Assembly: GCA_963575745.1 (NCBI GenBank)
Contig: CAUYUJ010015726.1
Location: 1,121,839-1,185,838 of the forward strand
Reading direction: 5' to 3'
DNA from: Prorocentrum cordatum
Lineage: Eukaryota > Sar > Dinophyceae > Prorocentrales > Prorocentraceae
DNA length: 64,000 bases
The notes under the pieces: model-generated
What the model was told of the DNA's origin: nothing
The model's input: only the letters and a program-made list of their open reading frames with translations
The model's database searches: none
Program-made: the position numbers and the translations under genes
Part shown: in pieces, positions 37,990 through 48,600 of the stretch
Numbering within the stretch: position 1 is the stretch's first letter
Layout of the letters: each line of letters opens with the position of its first letter

Positions 37990-38790
37990 TCACGCATTCT
38001 CCAGCCCGAGCTCCTTCGCGACGTCGTCTATCAGCGAGGTCTTCCCGTCGACGAGGTAGCCGCCCTTGATCTTCACCTGCGCGCTCAGGAACGTCACCTC
38101 GTCGCCGCCCCTGCGCAGCCTCACCGCGTCCGACAGCTTCAGCTCGTCGCCCATATCAGCCAAGAGCTCGTCGACTGACTCGCGCGGCCCTGTCTGCAGG
38201 ATGTCGCTGGCGCGCCTGCCCGCCCCAGCCCTGTCCTTCGCCCTCATGGAGAGACGCCCGTCATGGCCCCCTCTCCAGGCCCATCTCCTCCAGGGCACCC
38301 GCGCCGTGGCCCCCCCGAGCCTTCGGCGCGCCCGTCAGCCCTGGGAACGCGCGCGAGGCTTCCCAAACATGTCCTTCCAGTGATGCAGATTCAGGTGGCG
38401 GCCCTTGGAAGGCGCGACCCCCCGTCAGCGGCGAATGGTAGAACGCCCCGCTGCAGCCGCCGAGCGCCGCGACGCGGTCGTGGATATCCGCGTTGGACAA
38501 CGTCGCTTCCAGGAGGAATAGCGATGGCGTCGTCGCCGCGAAGTTCTCGCGCCCGCAGGCTCGCTGCTCGAAGCCCCCCCGTGGTCCGCCCGCTCTCTTT
38601 CGCGCCGTCCGCTCGGTGGGTGTCGACCCACTTGCCAGTCAGGATCATGGGCGTCGTCTCGCTGATAGGGATCACCTCCGCGATTCCCCATTTCGCCTGC
38701 AATCTTCTCGAGGTGCTCCTTCCTGGCCTCCGCGAAGTCGCCCTCCAGCGCCTGGGCCCACCCGTTCTCCACCGTCGGCTTCTCGAGCAT
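37990..38790 (-). pseudogene. Second element reverse transcriptase, core deleted
   Basis: 38391-38702 begins with V-I-P-I-S-E-T-T-P and G-K-W-V-D-T-H-R-A-D, the start of copia RT. 37990-38298 resumes with S-D-I-L-Q-T-G-P-R-E-S-V-D-E-L-L-A-D-M-G, just past the catalytic box, which should read VDD but is reduced to A-S-D. The gap between them is about 400 nt, shorter than the intact region, so part of the palm seems to be lost. Not functional. Confidence 0.7.
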
Positions 38791-39114
38791 TTCCTGCGCT
38801 GATGGCTGCCGCTCGGGACTTCTTATCTTATCCTCGTACGTCTCCTTCGTGATCTCTCTTCGGGTTTCTCTCTGGCAGCGGTGCTCCTCCTGGTTGCGGT
38901 GGCGAGGCCCTTGGCGTAGAGGGCCCTGCGCTCTCCGCCCTCGGCCCCTTCTCCATCCTGCTCGCGCCCATGCCGATGTCGTCGAAACGGAGCCGTCGCC
39001 GCCGCCGGCGCCGGCTGCGCCGGCGGCGCCTGCCCCCGGGCGGCGCCGCCGCCGCCGTCGCCGCTGCCCCCGTGCCCTGCGGATCCAGCTGTCGCGGTAG
39101 CGGTCCCAGCAGGA

Positions 39115-39951
39115 TCAGCTCCTGCATCGACCGTCGTCGGCGGATGTCCTCTCGTCGTCGGCGTCGGCCCCCAGTGTCCAGTTCATCTTCTCAAGCAGCT
39201 CCTTGTCCCAGCGCCTGCTCTCCACCTTCCACCTTGCCGCCCTGGACCTGCGCGCCCCCGTCGGGGCGCCGGTCAGGCGCTCGCCCGCCCCGGCGTCTCC
39301 TCCCAGCCAGATGCCCTCCAGCCATGAGAGCTCCAGCTTGTGGATCTGCGACCCTGGCCCCCAGCGCACCGCCGCTTCGCCCGTCGCCGCGATCGGCCTT
39401 CGGTGCTCGAGCATGCGCGCCCTCTCGAAGGGGGCCAGCTCGGCGCCCTCGCGCACCGCGCAACGATTGCACAGGCGCGCGGCGTGGCGAGGCAACCAGG
39501 CGAGGAACGTCGAGTCGGGCCTTAGGTGGTGCATCAACTTGCCTGAGACTGCCAGCGTCAGCGTCCTAACTTGCTTCCTGATCGTCTGGGTGGCCCTTTC
39601 AGCTCTGCCGTTCGCCCGGCCGCTGCACCTCTCGGACTGCCGCCGCAGGATCGCCTCGCAGATGCCGCCCTTGATCGCCCTGGCCCTCGCGGCTGTGACA
39701 AGCGCGAACTCAGCCGCGCCCCCTGATTGTAGCGCGGCGCGCGAGTGGCCCAGCTCGGCGATCCACGAGATTGCCGAGGCCGCGGTGAAGAGTCTGTCTC
39801 GCATTTCTGGATGATGGCTAAGACCCAGATGCTTCCCGTGGAGGCGTCGCCGCCCACGGCGAATTCGAAGTTGACTGGGCCCCCCTCGACGCCTGCCTGA
39901 CCGTTGCCGATGCTCAGCAACGGGGTGATCTTGCCGCGCCTGTCCTTCCAC
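39115..39951 (-). pseudogene. Second element integrase (frameshifted)
   Basis: S-G-R-A-N-G-R-A-E-R-A-T-Q-T-I-R holds the catalytic Glu of the integrase core, followed by a typical region with C-N-R-C-A-V-R and P-F-E-R. Upstream Asp-bearing parts lie in the frame ending at 39558 (F-E-F-A-V-G-G-D-A-S-T-G-S). Frames change near 39850 and again before the RT. A perfect GCCGGC-TGC-GCCGGC hairpin lies at about 39009-39023. Confidence 0.75.
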
Positions 39952-41108
39952 CTTCGCGTCGTGTCGCCGGCCTTCGCCTTCGCGCAGATCTCGCGACGAA
40001 GCTCAGCAGGGTGGCGCGTCAGCTCGTGCCTCCCGATCACCTCCGCGCTCGGTTCCCGTGGTCCGGGTAGTCCGTGCGCCGTCGTTTCTGGCTCCGCGTG
40101 CCCCCCGTCCCGTGGAACTGCTGCTGGTCCTTCCACTGGCGCATCTTGCAATGCATCTGCCGCAAGTCGCGGTGCCGCTGGTGCTGGTCGCGCTAGTCCT
40201 GCTGCCGGCGCAGGCGGCGCACCTCCCAATGCCCGCCGCGCCGCTCCACCGCCATCCTCACCGCCGGGTCTCGCTGCCGCGGCCGCCGCCCCGATGGGCG
40301 CCAGCGGCGTCGTCTCCGCGCGGACCTCCCCCGCGTCGTCGTAGACTTTCGCCCGGCACTCCAGCGCGTAGTGGTGGTTGACCTTCGTCCGCTTGACCAG
40401 GCCTGCCGCCTCGTGCTTCAACAATCTCCCTTCGCCGTCGCACCGGGCCGCCCTGGCGGGGGCGCGGCGGCAGAACTTCCCAGCGCTCATGATGGGTTGC
40501 TTCACATCCGTGACCTGGAACTCCACGATGATCCCCCTGCCCCCCGCGATGCACGGCGTCGCCGTCTTCGAGCCGCAGTGCTGCAGGGGACTGCCGTCAG
40601 CGACTGTCAGCTTCGGATCCTTACTCGGCATGATCTGCACGCGTGGGAAGTCGCCTCGGCCGCGGACGTGCTCGTCCGCGCAGTTGTCCGCCAGCAACCA
40701 CAGGGCGTTCCAGACGCCGTCTGAGACCGTGCCGTACGCCTTCTTGTGTTCCGTCGTCGCGATCGCGAAGGTGCAGCCTTTCTCCCACTCGCTCTCGTAG
40801 GCTTGCTCCCACTCGCTCTCGCTGGTCACTTCCTGCTGCGCGATGGCTCGAACTCCAAGCTGACGCAGCCCTTTAGCTCCTACCTGGCTGGCCGACGGTC
40901 CGACCGTTGAAAGCGCAGGGCTGGCTGGTCCCGGCAGGCCGACATGGCTCCAGCCGTCGCCGGCAATCTCGCTCACGCCGCCCTTTTTGTTCTTGCCGTC
41001 GCCTTTTCTATCCCGTCGCGCCCTGCCGCCTCGGTGCCAACAGTCCCGCGCGCAGTGACCTCGTCTGCCGCAGCTGTTGCACAGTCTGTTTCCAGGTGCG
41101 CCCGCCAT
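39558..41108 (-). pseudogene. Second element CCHC knuckle, protease and integrase start
   Basis: 516-codon frame. C-N-S-C-G-R-R-G-H-C-A-R-D-C near its start is a CCHC nucleocapsid knuckle. About 150 residues on, L-L-A-D-N-C-A-D-E-H-V stands where copia proteases have D-S-G-A-x-E-H, so the active-site triad is altered to D-N-C. F-Q-V-T-D-V-K-Q-P-I-M-S-A-G-K matches the end of the protease domain. An Ala/Pro-rich linker leads to integrase. The protease is probably inactive. Confidence 0.75.
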
Positions 41109-41175
41109 GCTCCAAGGGGTTGGTTTTCGTCGCCGCTGTTCGTGCCATCGGATCTGGCCGTCGTAGCTTTTGCCT

Positions 41176-41962
41176 TTACCTTTCTGATTTCCTTTGCCTT
41201 TGCCCTTGCCTTCTCTGGTCGCCCTTGCCTCCGCGCTGCCTCGTCAGTGCATCCACCTCCATCGTTGCGTTGCCGTGGCCCCTGCCTGCACCAGACCCGC
41301 TCGGCGCCGTCTGTGTCCGCTGGTAGCCATCGTCGTAGACCGCCGATGCTTGCAAGTACTGTGTCGTCGTGCTGACCAGTTCGCCGTAGTTCCTCTCGCT
41401 TTGCATATGTAGTGCCGTTCGCATGTTGCGCGACGCCTTCTGCAGAAAGATGCTCTTCTTCACGCCTGCGTTGAACACTTCTCCCGACGCCGCCTCATGC
41501 CGTCGGATGTCGCATTCCCACTCCGAGTGCTGTGTCTCGAACTCCAGCAACGCGCCAAGGAACTGCTTCACCTTGAGGACGCTCGTCATGATACTCTGCG
41601 CTTTGGCCGTGGTGGCTGGCTCGAACCGTTTGACCGGCGCCCGCCAGGCCAGCGCACAGTTCTGGCCCTCTACGTTTCTGATCAACATCTGAGCGCTACC
41701 CTTCACCGTCATCACCAATGAGAAGAACATCTTCTCGTTGGCCGTCACCCCGCTCGGGTCCGAGCCTGTGCAATGTCTCCGCCGTGCTGATGTCAGGACC
41801 TTCCTGTTGTTCAGCTGCCTCCAGTAGGAGGCGAGCCTGCGCCGTCTGACCGCCAAGGAAAGCCCGCATCACGAACGACCACTCCGTCCAGTTCACTTCG
41901 AACCCGTCGAAGGTCGGTGGTTTCAACCCCGAACCTTGCAGTTCTGCACCCGTCTCTGCCAC
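41176..41962 (-). pseudogene. Second element Gag (frameshifted)
   Basis: 41696-41962 starts with P-P-T-F-D-G-F-E-V-N-W-T-E-W-S-F-V-M-R-A-F-L, the copia Gag N-terminal signature (F-x-G then W-x-x-W). 41176-41856 continues the helical capsid part in another frame (F-S-L-V-M-T-V-K-G-S-A and V-K-Q-F-L-G-A-L-L-E-F-E). The frames change near 41750. Confidence 0.8.
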
Positions 41963-42222
41963 CTTTGATCACGCAGATACTGATGTTGATAATGCGCCGC
42001 TTGCGATGCTGATCTCGGCTGTGACCACGCAGCTCTTGCTGTTGATCTTGCGCCTCTTGCGCTGCTGCTCCCTGCTGTGATCACGTAGATTTCGATGTTG
42101 CGCCTCGTGTGCTGTTGCTCGCTACTGTGCAGTTCGATGCTCCTCAGCTCGATACTGCAACTGCCGTGGATCCTCCTGCCCACGCGATCGCGGCCGCGCG
42201 GGCGGCCAGCGCCTGATGGGGA

Positions 42223-42341
42223 AACCCTTAGCGGGAACTTGCCGTAGCCAGCTCCGCTACCATGAGAATTCGTGTGCCGAACAAGCTATGGATACGGTAT
42301 GCCGCTCTCTCTCTCTCTCTGTCTCCTCGATTTCCCTCAAC
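42223..42341 (-). repeat. Putative 5' LTR of the second copia element
   Basis: Partner of 36594-37029 (shared GCCGAA-AAGC-ATGGAT block, short CT run, CTCGATTTCCCTC). The segment between it and Gag (41963-42222) has imperfect repeats around TTGCGCCTCTTGCG and could be leader sequence. Confidence 0.5.
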
Positions 42342-42612
42342 AGTCCTCCTCCTCAATCCTCAAGTGCCTTCCTCCTCCTCCAACATCTTCATCGACCTCC
42401 TGCCGGGACCTTCCTTCCCGAACCCTCCTGGACCTGCTGCAAGCCAGGAGAGTCCTCTCGAACTTCATCTGGAAACTCTTCCCACCCTCTCAAAACAGCA
42501 CGAACGCACAAACCGCACGAATGATTTCTCTCACCCGTCCATCCCTTCATCCTCCTACTTTTCCTTTTACTCCGCCGCCCCCCTTCCCCTTAACCCTCTT
42601 CCTCCCCCTCAC
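42342..42612. other. No gene seen
   Basis: Pyrimidine-rich sequence with CTCC stretches, probably intron-like on the minus strand, leading up to the candidate exon at 42613-42735. Confidence 0.4.
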
Positions 42613-42735
42613 GTGCTTTACGTACATCGGCGAGACCATCTTCGCGACCGGCGAACCTTCAAGGCTGGACATGAAGTCGATGACGACCTCCAACGGCAGC
42701 GAGAACCCAAGGGCTTGTGAGACTTTCCTCGCCCC
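42613..42735 (-). CDS. Candidate minus-strand exon, unknown protein
   Basis: The minus frame reads K-V-S-Q-A-L-G-F-S-L-P-L-E-V-V-I-D-F-M-S-S-L and E-G-S-P-V-A-K-M-V-S, natural protein composition between an AG-ended upstream stretch (near 42735) and donor candidates at 42621 (GTAAAG) or 42612 (GTGAGG). Purine-rich intron-like DNA lies on both sides. Family unknown. The plus-strand reading of the same bases is less protein-like. Confidence 0.35.
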
Positions 42736-43559
42736 CGTGGGTGTGATGCGGATGACGAAGAGGAGCAGGAGGAGAAGCTGTGTTCGCCGACTGAAAAGTT
42801 CCCAAGGGTACGGGCGCAATCAGGCGAGAGAGAAAGGAGGGGCGGAGGCGGGCGGCGTCTCCGAAACGCACACACATATTTGCGCCACCGCATGCCCGTG
42901 CAAAACACGCTGCAAACCACAGATCAATCACACAAGTGACTACAGCGTGGGACAAGAACGGACGAGAAGGATGAAGATGAAGAAGAAGAAGAAGAAGAAG
43001 AGAAACAGAAAGGAAGAGGGCGAGGACGAGAAGGATGGGGAGAAGAAGGACGAGGAAGAGGAGGATTGTGACGACGAGGATTGGGGGTTCTAGAAAGCGT
43101 GACCCAATTTCCAAAATCCTCGGAGGATTCGAAGGACGAGACTTTGCGATGAATCTCGGTCGATGGACGAAGCTTCCCTCTCTTGGCTCTGGCCCACATT
43201 AGGTTGAGATTTCCCCGCTGGGGCCCTTTGAGAAAACCCTCGGGGGCACACAGCCCCTTCCACGCCAGATATGTTATCCGTTTCGGCGCCTCGACTGTGG
43301 GACAAGCCATGCGGCCAGCTCTGGAGAAAAGGAGGGGGAGGCCGAGGAGGAACGAGCAGGAGGGGAAACGAGCACAAGGAGGAGGATCTAGGGGCATCAC
43401 ACACTTCCTGTCTTTTTATTCACTTTCTGGGCCTTCACAAACCTCTGGGGCCTTCTGAGGAAGGGGACCCTGAGGAAGCAAGCGCTGACCTTTCTTTCTT
43501 TGGTGTCAATGTTTACTTCGGCCGGCTGCCAAACTTCCGCTGGCCCGTGCAAGCGAAAC

Positions 43560-44213
43560 CGGCTCGTTGTACCTCCGCCGGCTCCTGCGGACCTCCCCGC
43601 CGATCTCCTCCGTCAGCGGGACGTCGACGCCGATCCCTCGACTCCTCGAAGGTAGCGTTTTTATCTTGAGCGGCCCATCTCTCTGAGGTGAAAGATGGAT
43701 GGATGATGATGAGGAAGAGGTAGGAGGAGGGAGGAGGAAAGAGGAGGACGAGGACGTTGAGGAGGAGGAGGAGGAGGTTGAGGAGCAGGAGGAGGTGAAA
43801 GATGGATGGATGGATGGATGGATGGATGGATGGATGGATGGATGGATGGATGGATGGTGATGATGAGGAGGAGGAGGAGGAAGAGGAGGGAAGATGTGGC
43901 CGACTCTCTCGGTCATGGCTGCCCCAGGGGCCTCCTTCTGGATCTCGAAGAACCACTTGAGGCGCTCGCCCACGTACCGCACCCTCCGCTGCAGCGGCAA
44001 GTGCGCCTGCAGAGGGCACCGCGCTCCGCCCGGGCCACCCAGTTCCGCGCTCGGCGCCGCGCGACGCGCGGGATTACCTTCGCGCCCTCGCGCAGCACCC
44101 CCGCAGAGAAGGGCATCGTCTCCGCCCCAGGCCACGCAGCGCGGAGCGGCGTCGCCTCCACGCTCCCGCGGGTGCCCCGAGGCACTGTGCCTCCGCGCAC
44201 TGCGCCCGTCCAC
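43560..44213 (-). CDS. Candidate minus-strand exon pair around an ATGG microsatellite
   Basis: One minus frame has [18 protein letters not shown] (43900-43995), then pyrimidine-rich sequence including the CCAT run, then [16 protein letters not shown] (43560-43660). The ordered parts look exonic and the repeat between them intronic (AG acceptor near 43690). Family not recognised, splice sites unproven. Confidence 0.25.
43803..43858. repeat. ATGG tetranucleotide microsatellite
   Basis: About 14 perfect copies of ATGG. Translated on the minus strand it gives S-I-H-P repeats, which have no biological meaning here. Confidence 0.95.
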
Positions 44214-44554
44214 TGTGCTGCTGTTCCCGTCGGTCTGGCTGCTCGTGCGGATTTGGAATTCGTTGGGTGGCAGTGCTGCTTGGACTTCGTGAGGGTGTCG
44301 GGTGGGAGCAAAACAGTGGCTGGGCAGATTCGCGGCAGCCTCTGGGACACCGCTTGGAGACCTCGGGGTGGATGTCTACACGTCGGGACATAGTATTGGG
44401 GGCTGGGGGTGTGGATGCGTCTTTGAATCCACCCCATCCAAGAAAGCGTACTGTTCATTGGTGTCGTGCGTGACGTGCGTGCGAAGCCGTACACGAGTTC
44501 CTCAAGTCGTGAGGATCGATGGCCAGAGCAAGTTCACTGAGTCCTGCTGCGGCG

Positions 44555-44830
44555 GTGCCACGTGTCGTGGGTTGTCGTGGCTTGTTGAGGTGGTGCCGTG
44601 GTGTGACACGGTGAAGTGGTGTCGCGGTGTCGTGGTGTCGCAACGTCATCGTGTCGTACATCGTGTGGTGTCGTGTTGTCGTGTGGTGTCGTGGTGGCGT
44701 CATGGTGGTGCCGCGGTGGTGCCGTGGTGGTGCCGTGGTATCGTGGTAATGCCATTCGTTGTATGGGTGTCACGATGGTGTCGTGATGGTGCCGCGGTAG
44801 TGTCGTAGTGGCGCGTTATCGCGTTAGCGG
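44555..44830. repeat. GTGGT/GTCGTG-rich degenerate minisatellite
   Basis: Irregular GTCGTGGTG, GTGCCGTGG and GTGTCGTG units. Minus-strand frames are Thr/His/Arg-rich and not credible proteins. 44830-45200 is AT-rich with a TATATG run (45085-45122) and no gene. Confidence 0.8.
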
Positions 44831-45199
44831 TTATTGCTGCTGTTTTGTGGTTGGCGCAATTGTGTTTTCCTCGGCCTCTACCCCGCATGTACCGAATCGT
44901 TAATTCAGACATAGTCCAAAGCCAATCGTTTTGATTTTGATCTGTGGGCTCCTTCAACAAGACTCTTCAGAAACATCACCCGGTCTTGACTCAGCCAGAA
45001 TCAAAGTTCCAACTGGCCCAAGCACAGTGCTAGCGAGCGGTGGTCCCAGGCAGTGTGGGACAATGTATGCATTCATGCGTATACATGTGTATATATACAT
45101 ATATGTATGTGTATATATATGTGACACGATCAATGTGGCACATCATGCGCGGTACAATCCATATGGTGCAACTGATTTTAACAAACGAGTTGACACATC

Positions 45200-45621
45200 C
45201 CGTGCTCTTGCAAACATCCCACCCACCCACACGCAACTTGGTTGCAAAACCCATAAGATGGCGATTGCGATGCATGCTCGGCGTTGGCTGGTGCGTCTCT
45301 GCGGCGGCGCCAACCCAAGCACGCGCGCGCGGCGGCCAGCTGGTTTGGCGCGACCGACGCGGCCGCGGTGGCGCTGATCGTTGGGCACATATCAGCGAAC
45401 ACTTCATTGCGAGTCGGCGACTTGGGCGGGCACGGTATCATGGTAACGTCGACAACGGTAGAAGTTGCGGGCGAGTCTCCACCGATTTCAACAACGACGA
45501 TAACGACGACAATGACAACGACGACAACACCGACGACGACGACGACGCCGACACTAACGACGACGATGATAACGCCGACGACGACGACGACGCCGCAGCC
45601 GACGACGACGACGACGCGGAC

Positions 45622-45658
<37 letters not shown>

Positions 45659-48600
45659 GCGACGACAACGAGACGACGACGACGACGACGTCGCCAACGA
45701 AGACGGCGACGACGACGAGGGAGGAGGGAGGACAGTGACGGCGACGACGACAACGACGAGGGAGGAGGGAAGACGACGACGACGACGACGACGACGGCGA
45801 CGAACTAGGAGGGACAACGACGAAACGCCGACGAAGTCGACGAGGTAGGAAGGACAACCACGGCGACAACGACAACGGAAACGACGACGACGCCAAAACG
45901 ACGACGACGACGACGACGAGGAAAGACAGAGGACGACGACGGCGACGACGACGGCGACGAGGGAGGAGGGAGGACGGCGAGGACGACGACGACGACGAAG
46001 CAAGAGCGCGCGCGCACGCTTTTGTTGAAAATCCGTGTTGCGAAGCCTTGTGTTTTTTTTTATGTTTTTTGGACACACGATTTTGAAATCCTTCCGAAAC
46101 CGAAAGTTTTTGAAGGATTCCGGCATGTGCGCGCGACGATCCGCGCGTCTGCAGTTCGTCCCGTTGTTTTGCAAAGGATTCTCGCGACGGCACGCGCGCA
46201 AAGGCGTTCGAAAGATTTCGACATGCGCGCGCGAAGCCCGTTTTGTAGTTTTTTTGTTTGAAAATATTGAAACACCGATGGTTTTCGTAAGATTCCGCAA
46301 GAGCGCGCGCGTAAGCTTTTTTAGACAATCAGTGTTGCGAAATCATTTGCATTTATATGTTTTTTGGGGGGGAACTTGAAATCCTTCCAAAACCAACGGT
46401 TTTTGAAGGATTTCGGCATGCGCGCGCGACGACGCGCGCGTGCGCACTTCGTCACATTTTACGCAAGGGATTCTCGAGCACTTATGATTTGTGATAAACG
46501 AGTGTGCGCGCATAGTACTTTTTTGCAAAGGATGGCGAGGGGGAGTGATACCGGCCTGGCCGGGATACTACGAGTTCATATTTAGGATGGGCGATGAGGC
46601 AGAATCATATGTAAATTGCAATACGAAGAAGTGGCCCGTTAACTCTGGGGGGGTAGAGTCTATTCGTATTTTAGAAATGAGAACGTATGTGGTGCGATCT
46701 ATGCTGCGCCATACATGGTGTCCAGTCTCTGTCGTGTGATCTGTGTTGTGCCACCTACGTGATGCAATTTATGTTGAACATTCTATGTGGACCACTCTGC
46801 GTGGTGCAATACGTGCGTGGTGTAACTTATGTGATGTAAGCTATGTGGTGCAACTGACTACCCTGCACCGCGCTTGACCACCTCCACTGATCGCGCAAAC
46901 ATCCCACCCACCCACCTGCAACTTGGTTTGCAGAATCTCTTAAGACCGTGACGGTGGGTACCAAATGGCACTTGGCAACGACAGCGACGCCGACGACGAC
47001 AGCGACAACGACGACGACGACGCCGCCGACAACGACTACGACGACACCGACGACGTCTCCAACGACTTCGACGACGCCGACAACGACGACGACGGCGACG
47101 ACACCGACGACGACGACGACGACGACGCCGACGACACAACGACGACGACGATGACGACGCCGACGACACCGACGACGACGACGACGTCAACGACGCCGAC
47201 GATGACGACGCCGACGACGACGACGACGGCGGCGACGGCGGCGACGCCGACGTCGACGACGATGAAGACGACGACGACGCCAACGCCAACGACGACGACG
47301 ACAAAGACGACGACGACGTCGCCAACGAAGACGACGACAAGGGAGGAGGGAGGACGACGACGGCGACAACGACGACATCGACGACAACGACGAGGGAGGA
47401 GGGAGGACGGCGACGACGCGAACGACGAAGAAGGAGGAAGGACGGCGACGCCGACGACGACAAAGACGAGGGAGGAGGGAAGACGACGACGACGACGACG
47501 ACGACGACGGCGATAGGAGGGACGACAACGAGACGCCGACGACGGACGACGACGGCGACGACGAGGGAGGAGGAGGAAGGACGATCACGGCGACAACGAC
47601 GACGGAAACGACCACGACGCCAAAGAGGACGACGACGACGAACACGAGGAAAGGCAGAGGACGACGTAGGCGACGACGATGACGACGACGCGGGAGGAGG
47701 GAGGACGGCAACGACGACGACGACGACGACGACGCACGAGCGCGCGCGCACGCTTTTGTTGAAAATTCGTGTTGCGAAGCCTTGTGTTTTTGTAGGTTTT
47801 TTGGACACACGATTTTGAAATCCTTCCGAAACCGATGAAACTTTGAAGGATTCCGGCATACGCGCGCGACGACGCGCGCGTCTACACTTCGTCCCATTTT
47901 TTGCAGAGATTCTCGCGACGGCACACGCGCAAGGGCGTTCGACAGATTTCGACATGCTTGCGCGCGAAGCCCGTTTGGTAGCATTTTGTAAAACTTTTGA
48001 ACAACCCATGGTTTTCTTAAGATTTCGCAAGAGCTCGCGCGTAAGCTTTTTTAGCAAAGCAGTGTTGCGAAAGCCTGTGTTTTTGTATGTATTTTGGGAA
48101 CTCGATTGCGAAATCCTTCCCGCACCGAAGGTTTTTGAAGGATTTCGGCATGCGCGCGCGACGACGCGCGCGTGTGCACTTCGTCTCGTTTTTTTTCCAA
48201 GGGATTCATGAAAAATTGTTATGTTAGAACAAAAGATGTCCCCGCGTATCGTGTTTTACAGGGGGACCTCAGGGGGGCCGATCCCGGCCCCTCTGGGATA
48301 ATGTAAATTCATACTTAGGATGGACATGTGGTCAGAATCATATATGATTTACATACCCGAAAGGGGGGGATAACGCCGGGGGGGGGTAGAGTCTATTCTG
48401 TTTTTAGAAAGGAGAATTCACTTGCCGAACCTGAAATTGTCAACTCCACTGCTCGCGCAATCATCCCACCCACCCACCTGCAACTTGGTTTGCAAAATCT
48501 CTTAAGACTGTGACGATGGGTACATATGGGTACCAAATTGCACTTGGCAACGACAGCGACGCCGACGACGACAGCGACAACGACGACGACGACGACGCCG

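Noticed and set aside
42600-42760. Plus-strand exon reading Y-I-G-E-T-I-F-A-T-G-E-P-S-R
   Set aside because: The minus-strand reading of the same bases has more protein-like composition and better splice-site candidates; only one can be real.
43803-43858. Ser-Ile-His-Pro repeat protein
   Set aside because: It is a translated ATGG microsatellite.
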